Below, one piece after another: positions 23,001 to 38,477 of a stretch of 38,477 nucleotides of DNA. The notes beneath the pieces are model-generated. The model did no database searches and was not told where the DNA came from. It saw nothing but the letters and a program-made list of their open reading frames with translations. The DNA lies in assembly GCF_001039355.2 (NCBI RefSeq), contig NW_019775790.1, positions 152,636 through 191,112 on the forward strand, in the 5' to 3' direction. The position numbers were made by a program, and so were the translations under genes. Each line of letters begins with the position of its first letter. Position 1 is the stretch's first letter. This DNA is from Lingula anatina. Its lineage: Eukaryota; Brachiopoda; Lingulata; Lingulida; Lingulidae.

Positions 23001-24860
23001 TGAAAAGGTATTGTCTGAATTTTTTTCGTTTTGTATGACTTACAGTGGTGATGAGGGCCTCTTCCCATGTTTGCAGATTCCATTCACAGCGCAATGCGGG
23101 GCCCAGTACGCTGAGTAACATCATCTCCATGGCATCACAAACCTGACAAGACATTGAAATTTAACCCCATTCGATAATGACAAATGTATCTGATGGCAAA
23201 TTTATTTTGTAACTTAAGACAATCTATGTGGTGATTGCAGTGCCTTAAAGAAATGCTGAAATTATTATTTGTGCCAGGTTAAGATTGGACACTTTATGCA
23301 CATTTTAAGATTTTTTTTTTTTTTTTTTTTTTTGCACATACGTTGTACATGTGGGAAACTTTGCTTTATATTTGAAGAACATTCTAAGGCTGTATTCCCA
23401 GAGCTTTTAGATCGATCTATCCCCGCGGGGAGTCTCACTAGATTACTGTCAGATAACCCGGCTTAAATGTCCGTCCCGCCTACTACAAGCTGTAAGGGGG
23501 TAATTAACTTTCGTGTCCGCTCGGCTGACAGCTATTTAGCGTGAACACCCAGGGAGTTAGGTCGATCTAAAGTAGATCGATCTAATCTCTGGAAATGGGG
23601 TCTATGACCTGAATTTTTAACTTTGTGCACTCTCATGACAATGAAAGTTTGTTTACGTAAAGATAATTATAATGATAAAATTAATTTCTAAAAATTATTT
23701 ACCCATGCTAAACCTGCAACAAAAAATAACTTGACTTGAAATTTGCCAAATCCAATAGCATCCACGGCCTGTTCAACTGTGAATGTGTCTGAAATAATTC
23801 AGAAATTGAAATTAATTCAAAGTTAATAATTCATTGACTCTCACTGTTAAAATAGCATTAAATAAAATATGCAAATTTGTAATCACTACATTTATGGTGC
23901 ATATATAAAATCCACACTTATACATCTATTTTTATGAAACAAATTTTATTTTATTAATTTCATGCAGGCAGGCAATATATATATATATATATATATTATG
24001 TATGACTGGATATTAAACATGGTAAATATTTTACGCTATTCTGCAGTGCATGGAAAGGTACATTTTTATTACTGCACAGAAGGCTATTATACACTCAGTC
24101 TGGTAAATTAATATATATACTGGTACACATTACATTCAGACGATAAATTAAATTTGGTACTGTGGTGCCAAGGAAAATTCACTTACTCGTGTAAACTCAT
24201 GGTTTACCATCATGAATTAATTGCAAGGAGATTTGTAAAGTCTCATATGAGTTTGGCAACAGATATCTATGTGTTTGTCCTTCATGTCTTTCATAAAATT
24301 CATACTATTTGTGATGGAGGAGATGTATGCATTGAATGCAAAAAGTTCTTCATGTTGGCTTGGACATAATAATGTCCATGATGTTGGTCAGGAAATGAAT
24401 GACATAACATGTCAGAGGTTTATTCCATATCATGTAATATATTTTTGCATCCAAGCTTTTACACTCAAACTTACTTTTGTATAAGATGTAATGCCTAACT
24501 TAAGTTAAACTGAGAAAATATTCAAACCTTCATCAAGTCTAAACTAACCACTGGCTTATAATATGTAGCAGTTACTGTTATGTCAAACAACTCAATGTCA
24601 GCCATATAAATTGTTCCCAAAATTATGACAGCTTTATCAAAAACATTCCAAGGTAAATATCCTAATAGTAAACTCAGTCTATTACCTGGATGTAATTCCT
24701 GTGTGTCTTCAGTTCTTTCCGCTTTGGGGGTGAATGTTTCCAAACAAACATCTTCCTGGGAGCTTGGTGTCTTGTCCCCCTGTTCATTACTATCTCCATC
24801 AATATTGTCATATTCCTTATGCTTGATCTTAGCAAGTCTATTTCTCAAAGAATTGAACAT
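17097..24860 (-). CDS. SVOP: SVOP-like major facilitator transporter 1 (16 exons, 521 aa)
   Basis: Exons (minus strand): 24860-24686, 23788-23703, 23142-23044, 22766-22695, 21515-21391, 20988-20925, 20535-20410, 20200-20054, 19814-19738, 19620-19538, 19365-19264, 18946-18835, 18635-18554, 18107-18018, 17818-17705, 17108-17097. All are GT-AG with consistent phase; an in-frame TGA precedes the ATG. A hydrophilic N-tail (1-58) leads to the family signature ([18 protein letters not shown]), then twelve predicted membrane segments. The MFS loop 2-3 motif DKYGRK is at 138-143, and [13 protein letters not shown] and YSEFLPS follow. A long central loop ([10 protein letters not shown]) and a three-Cys non-cytosolic loop precede [21 protein letters not shown] and the [10 protein letters not shown] end. 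SVOP proteins are vesicle-membrane relatives of SV2 and organic ion transporters, with no settled substrate. Family length is about 550 aa. The tail ends at DTH, 13 residues shorter than the neighbour paralogue. An alternative last acceptor (17088) would give a different short tail. Confidence 0.9.
17275..17620. mobile_element. ~345-bp foldback/MITE with ~75-bp imperfect inverted ends
   Basis: The left end (TTCTAATGCTGGATCTTGTG...) and the reverse complement of the right end (ATCCTAACACTGGATCTTAT...) match imperfectly for about 75 bp. Each arm includes a small stem-loop; the right one is GACCTTGAGAAACAAGGTC, with a perfect 7-bp stem. There is no coding capacity. It lies in the last intron (17109-17704) of SVOP-like gene 1. 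The superfamily is unassigned. Confidence 0.7.
18208..18467. mobile_element. 260-bp Harbinger-like MITE, second family
   Basis: Ends: left GGCTCCATTCCCATAGAC, right (reverse complement) GACCTATTCCCATAGAC, with TAA at 18205-18207 and 18468-18470 as a TWA target duplication. The interior is unrelated to the 215-bp family, but the ATTCCCATAGA tip is shared. It is in an intron of SVOP-like gene 1 between the exons at 18554 and 18107. Confidence 0.8.
18743..18794. repeat. Short tandem duplication
   Basis: A unit of about 26 bp beginning ATGAAAAAGTCAATTATG is present twice in tandem, in an intron of SVOP-like gene 1. Confidence 0.75.
20711..20910. repeat. Degenerate tandem repeat, period ~34-35 bp
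   Basis: Five to six diverged units, each opening with a CTCCTGGCACAAT-like core, lie in the intron between SVOP-like gene 1 exons ending at 20925 and starting at 20535. The strict period is blurred by indels. Confidence 0.55.
21878..22620 (-). mobile_element. 5'-truncated non-LTR retrotransposon (L2/CR1-group-like RT C-terminus)
   Basis: The reading frame below about 22610 on the minus strand encodes the C-terminal part of a LINE reverse transcriptase: [78 protein letters not shown]. The frame ends at the stop just above 22003. The 3' UTR runs to an (ATT)n tail at 21878-21900, the simple-repeat tail typical of such LINEs. The RT catalytic core and endonuclease are missing, so this is a dead 5'-truncated copy of about 740 bp. 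It lies in the sense orientation inside an intron (21516-22694) of SVOP-like gene 1. There is no good in-frame ATG at the 5' end of the open frame, consistent with truncation. Confidence 0.85.
22876..23021. repeat. 75-bp tandem duplication
   Basis: The unit beginning TATTAGACAA at 22876 recurs at 22951, with only a few differences over about 70 bp. It is close to the donor of the exon ending at 23044 in SVOP-like gene 1. Confidence 0.85.
23311..23333. repeat. T23 homopolymer
   Basis: Run of 23 T in an intron of SVOP-like gene 1, just beside MITE copy 2. Confidence 0.9.
23388..23602. mobile_element. 215-bp Harbinger/Tourist-like MITE, copy 2
   Basis: Same length as the copy at 2989-3203, with about a dozen mismatches (near 94% identity), same orientation. 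Ends: GGCTGTATTCCCAGAGCTT and (reverse complement) GACCCCATTTCCAGAGATT. The flanks are TAA and TAT. It lies in intron 2 of SVOP-like gene 1, between 23142 and 23703. Confidence 0.85.
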
Positions 24861-26277
24861 TAGTCACCTGTGTGATTGCTTCTTGACCATAAGTGCATCT
24901 GTGACTTCCAAGGATATATATTGTTGCCCACATATAAAGTGGAGTATGTAATATTCAGCTTTGTTTTCACTGTGGTTTGTACTGTATTATATAGGTCACA
25001 TGTGCTGGTATAGACACATTATGCTGACTATTAGACTATTACCAAGCATCACTTCCTAAATCAGATAGCCACCTTAATTATGAGGGTCCCATTGAGTATC
25101 GTCATGGCCTGTGAAAGGCACTTTTTATTTCCCCAGGATGTATGAAATGCTCATATTATTTAGTGTGATCCATGTAGAGCCCCATGCCCACGATTTGTGA
25201 ATGCACCTTTTTATTTTTCATTATACTTGGTAATTTGTGATTTTGAACTCATATTTCCTGCATTTTCAATTCAACATACATTTTTTTTTTTTTAGTTTTA
25301 TTTCCTGAGATTTGTGAATTGATGATTTTCTTTCCCCTGAGCTCTATCCCCCAGTGGAACCCTCACCTTATATTTGATGGGTGCACCTGACCACTTTGAT
25401 TAGTTTGGTCATAGGTCAGTGCTCACAAGGCATGTGTCATGTCCTTTATGATGACCATGCAGAGATAATATTAGTGTCTAGGTATCATTTTGACAATTAA
25501 TAATAAAGAGTTTTGTAACTGATATTTACATTTTAAAATATGTATATATTAGTATGTGTGTATGCCATTTTTCAAACATTAAAATAGACAATATAAAGGA
25601 CATTCACAGTTTTTAATCTTGTCATTTTCCCTTATTAAAACTTTGCTAAATGTGAAAATACAGAAAGGTGACATCATGTTAAAGCATGAGATATGGCACT
25701 GAACTTTGCCTTGACTAAACCACGTTTGAAGAGCATTTTAATACAACTTGAATGATTGGAAAGTTGAATTATTAAAATGCAATGCAAACGCATTTTATTG
25801 GAGGTTTACTCATCAATGAAATGCTGTAATGGTGTCTTTTAAGTAGTTCAGTTTTTAAAATAAATTCACTGCGTTTACTAAAGTCTTATTTTGAAATCAT
25901 GTTCACAGGCCACCATATTACACATTCAGCATAATCCTGCACTATACCCTCCCACAAATATTACACAAATACATTTTGTAAACTTTATAACCATTTATTA
26001 TTTCTTCAACAACCATCTAGGTAACAGTTAACCTTACGTGTCAATACACAACACAAAAATTGCTGCTCACAATTATCCATTTATCTATAACATCCAACAC
26101 TGTACAATAAATATATATATCTCTATAGTAACAAAAAAGTAATAAATAAATGCTAAAATTCAAAATTCTGTAGAGTAATCTCTTGGATTGGTTTGTTCTT
26201 CATAATGGCATGGAATGTAGTTCTTTCAACATTTTTAAGATAAGTAGTGCCAGTAAAAACAGAGATGTTTTGTACCT
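24861..26277. other. Intergenic DNA upstream of SVOP-like gene 1
   Basis: Contains the upstream region of SVOP-like gene 1, but I see no clear core promoter. Small open frames at 24154-24951 are antisense to exon 1 or intronic and have no domain. No other gene is supported. Confidence 0.45.
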
Positions 26278-26411
26278 GGGCCCCATAACTCGAAAGCATT
26301 GCGTAATGCGAATAGCAATATCACATAGAGGCTACAGTGTATGAGGCAAGATATAGAATCGAGATGCTTGCACTCGGTCACAATATGCCATGCTTTCAAG
26401 TTACAGGGCCC
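26278..26411. mobile_element. Candidate 134-bp MITE with GGGCCC ends
   Basis: The left end GGGCCCCATAACTCGAAAGC pairs with the reverse complement of the right end, GGGCCCTGTAACTTGAAAGC. The inverted similarity continues a further 10 bp inward. No clear target duplication is visible. The 70-aa open frame over it is incidental. Confidence 0.55.
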
Positions 26412-26546
26412 TGAACGGCAATTGCGACTATCACAGTAGTTCCCCATTAGCTATCAGTATGTACGACTAGTATGCAATGATCACTCAAGTCATGAACAAT
26501 GGTCTATTGGCAGTCTAACATTCTATTGCCTATTATTTCATGCAGC

Positions 26547-26550
<4 letters not shown>

Positions 26551-26592
<42 letters not shown>
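26551..26592. repeat. (TG)n microsatellite
   Basis: 21 uninterrupted TG dinucleotides in the spacer between the two SVOP-like genes. Confidence 0.95.
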
Positions 26593-26593
<1 letters not shown>

Positions 26594-28594
26594 ATGCATG
26601 AATGCACAGATCAGGTCCACCTTGCATTGGTTGTGTTATCTCTTCTTTTTAAATACATTGTTTAAATTTAAGTTCTGATATTGGTATACATAGTAAACAT
26701 ACGCTAACATTTTTACAATACATAATATTGATTCTTGTGAGAAATACGTCTTTCTATTTAAAGTTGAGTTTTATGCTTGATCTTTTATTTGAAAATATAT
26801 AATTTTAAAAACAAAACCAAAAATGTTAATTTTATCATACTAAAACATACCATGTTATCCTTCAAACAAAACATAGTTAAAACCCTTAAAATGAGCTATA
26901 AAAAATATCAATAAAGGCACATAAAACAAAATATTTCAGCTAGAAAAGCATTTAACTTAAATATCACTTGTTTATCATGAAATAAATAACATTATATAAA
27001 AGCAAATTATAACTGCCCAAAACCAGTGTATAAGAGGCTGATACTATATTCGAAGACTGCCTTGTATATTATGCAAAAAAGATGCTTGTCAATTCAGTTT
27101 ATTCTAACCAGTACATGATTTATACTCTCTGATATGTCTATCTTCTTTTGACAAGAAAACTATTTATCTTCATTCTCTGGTTCAAAAGATTTTCTCAATA
27201 CCTTACCAATATTACATATAACTAATCCTTGGTGCACCATAGGGTGTCATTTAACACAAATCCACGTGGAATGTCATCTTTCAAGAAGTACTCTGAAGTG
27301 AAAAAAATTAACAGAGCAAAAATAAAGATGGCACTCCATTGTACTTTTAGGTAAAAATAAACAAGAACTTGGTTTCTTTGATATATACTAGCTTATTAGG
27401 TACAAGATACCTTACAGTCACCATGATAGCCTGTCCACGCCAAACACGCCAAACATCAAAACCTTGAAGAGGACCAATATTCAAAAGGCAGCAAAAGGTT
27501 TTGCATCACCTTATAGAAATAATGACCCCATTTTCTTTCAATGGTGTGATCAGGAAAAAACGACAAAGAATTAGAAGTTAAAAGTATTTAGTGGTTTTGA
27601 GTACAGATAACTACATACAACAATTTCTACTGAAAAACTTATAAATAAATACTTTAACTGTTTCTCCCTTTTTTTGGCACAGGGCATTCATATTCAATAT
27701 CAACTGATCAGAGATGAAAGTGGACCTTTTCAAAACAAATCTTGAAAATGCAAGCGCTGAAGGAATACAGCTATATATTCCTGCTATATTGGAATTAGAG
27801 GGATTTTTCACAATTTTTTTTTTAACATACACCCTATATCTGGATTTCTGGATAAATCCAGTACACTTTCATCTCTGATCTTTAGCCCAGCTCAGAACAA
27901 GTCTTTACTCTTTCATTACCACACAAAAACATCTATATAACTAGGTTGCCTTACAGTAAATACCACAGGAGCAAGGAATCCCACCTCTTATAAAATAAAC
28001 TAGCATATACCATCTACAGGGTGCAGATTTATTTTTTTCCACAACTTAAGCAAAATTGGCTTGAACAGGTAGGTCCAAATAAATGTTAAGAGAAATAGTA
28101 GACCAAAACGGACAAGTGGATCTATCAGTGCCCTCAACAGAGCAGATATAAGCCACCATTTGAAAGTTACCCAGTGCTTTTAGAATCTGCACCCTGAACT
28201 GTTGGCAATAATAGAACTGATGTCAAAGGCTGGTGTTGTTAGTTAAGCCTGCTAAGAATCGTAGCAGAATAAGTTGGATTACGCAAAGAATCTGGTAAGT
28301 CGCTTACCACATTAGACCAAATTCCACTTTTTTTTAAGTTGAATTTTACTCCCAGATGCTTATTTGGTATGTATAGCATATTTCTTATATCCATTTGGGA
28401 ACCATTTTAGACCACTGTTATTCAGTACACTCCATGTACATTTGGTTATTATTATTTAGCATTCTTAGTTTTAGACTAAAAACTTGGTTTTGTTGGGAAA
28501 CATGACGTTGATCCATAGTGTCCCTTTCTTTTCAATGAAGACTGCTGACATGGTGAGGTTCTACCTCCTGAGAGTCAGGATGGCAAGATGTTAG
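26593..28594. other. Spacer downstream of SVOP-like gene 2
   Basis: Probably includes the 3' UTR of SVOP-like gene 2. An AATAAA on the minus strand at 28028-28033, about 560 nt past the stop, is a candidate signal. The open frame at 27611-27832 has no recognisable domain. No other gene is seen. Confidence 0.4.
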
Positions 28595-37641
<9,047 letters not shown>

Positions 37642-38477
37642 CTGCAAGTAAAATGATGAATACATTTATTACTCAGTATTATGGTTATAGTGATAAATAG
37701 GCTGATAAATATATTGGACTGTCATTCTTTGCTAGTGGTTACAAAATGTTGAATTTGACCGAAATTTCAAACTTTCTCTGGGAAGCTGTAATTTTGCAAT
37801 GTGATAGCTACACCATCACAGTTTATCATTTCATAAAAAGGGAAACAGCAGCTGCCCTTTTTAGGGCACACAGGAGAGTTGAACAGCTATACCCACCAAA
37901 TCCAAGACGCGTTACCCTGGGTAATATATTTTGCACAAACTAATGAAAGTCTAATGGAATGTTTTCAGTTTTAGTTTAAATCATAAGGGGGTGTTGTCTC
38001 AATGCTTCAAAACTGGTTTTGAAGAATTTAATCCACATTTCATAATTAATAAAAATGGTGAATATGTGGGTCACGGTAACGTTATTGACGCGGGTACAAA
38101 AACTTTTTATAATCATGTAAATAATAACAATATTTTTGCTATTATCCATACACACTTCATTCATGAGGGGCACACCACTTTCACATGCTTTTAAAATGGA
38201 ATTGACAAACACAGAGGAATAATGCACATATTTTATTTACTGTAACTCTGTCATATGGGACACACACTGAACAAAGTTGATCTAAAGAATGTTCCAGATT
38301 GTAGTTTTTTATCAGAACTATTATTTTTTTATTATTATTTTAACACAATAAAGTTCAGTTAAATACAAAATTTAACAAAATGAAGTTCAGTGTAACACAA
38401 AGTTCATAATTATAACATTCTTCCTGACATATGTAGACCAATGGTGATATCTGTTCTGTGCTCACTAAGGCATCCAC
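37642..38477. other. Intron of SVOP-like gene 2 (to window end)
   Basis: No match to the preceding exon (expected to encode a WGSM-type and GRK motif) is visible up to the end, so this is intronic. It contains a perfect 9-bp-stem palindrome, CTTCAAAAC-TG-GTTTTGAAG, at 38005-38024. Short open frames on both strands are not supported. Confidence 0.55.

Noticed and set aside
24625-24951. 108-aa plus-strand open frame
   Set aside because: Antisense to the first exon of SVOP-like gene 1.

Overview
The window is AT-rich metazoan nuclear DNA. It has short exons with GT-AG introns, AATAAA signals, many microsatellites, MITE-type repeats and a non-LTR retrotransposon fragment. The gene content suggests a marine lophotrochozoan, most likely a mollusc: a secreted galaxin-like protein, TIR-HEAT proteins and SVOP-type transporters, plus nuclear-receptor-site tandem repeats of a kind I associate with bivalve genomes. 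The species cannot be fixed from the sequence. All gene models were built by hand, by joining exons with consensus splice sites and consistent phase and checking them against the paralogue inside the window.

Layout: (1) 780-1593, minus strand: a two-exon gene for a small secreted protein with galaxin-type Cys-Cys repeats, with a TATA box and a polyA signal. (2) 1.7-6.3 kb: no supported gene; it holds a 215-bp Harbinger-like MITE, a TA microsatellite and a G-rich tract. (3) 6587-12185 (minus, 9 exons, 473 aa) and 13522-16498 (plus, 7 exons, 425 aa): two paralogous TIR-HEAT genes arranged head to head across about 1.3 kb. (4) 17097-24860 (minus, 16 exons, 521 aa) and 28595-37641 and beyond (minus, at least 12 exons, 5' end outside the window): two tandem paralogues of the SVOP (synaptic vesicle 2-related) major facilitator transporter, with near-identical exon lengths and phases. 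Their introns hold MITEs, a LINE fragment and a 2.6-kb composite insertion.

The 2.6-kb insertion, in an intron of the upstream SVOP gene, carries an 837-nt pure A tract. It also carries about five ~145-bp tandem units, each with a DR1-like nuclear receptor element and, in most units, a TCAAGGTCA-like extended half-site. It ends in a GC-rich hairpin followed by CTAA, which resembles a Helitron 3' end.

The most interesting biology is the divergent TIR-HEAT pair. One member has a well-formed TIR domain with the predicted NADase glutamate and an N-myristoylation signal. The other keeps the glutamate but has lost eight residues of the BB loop and has no myristoylation signal. This looks like an active/regulatory pair, analogous in layout to paired plant immune receptors; that reading is inference.
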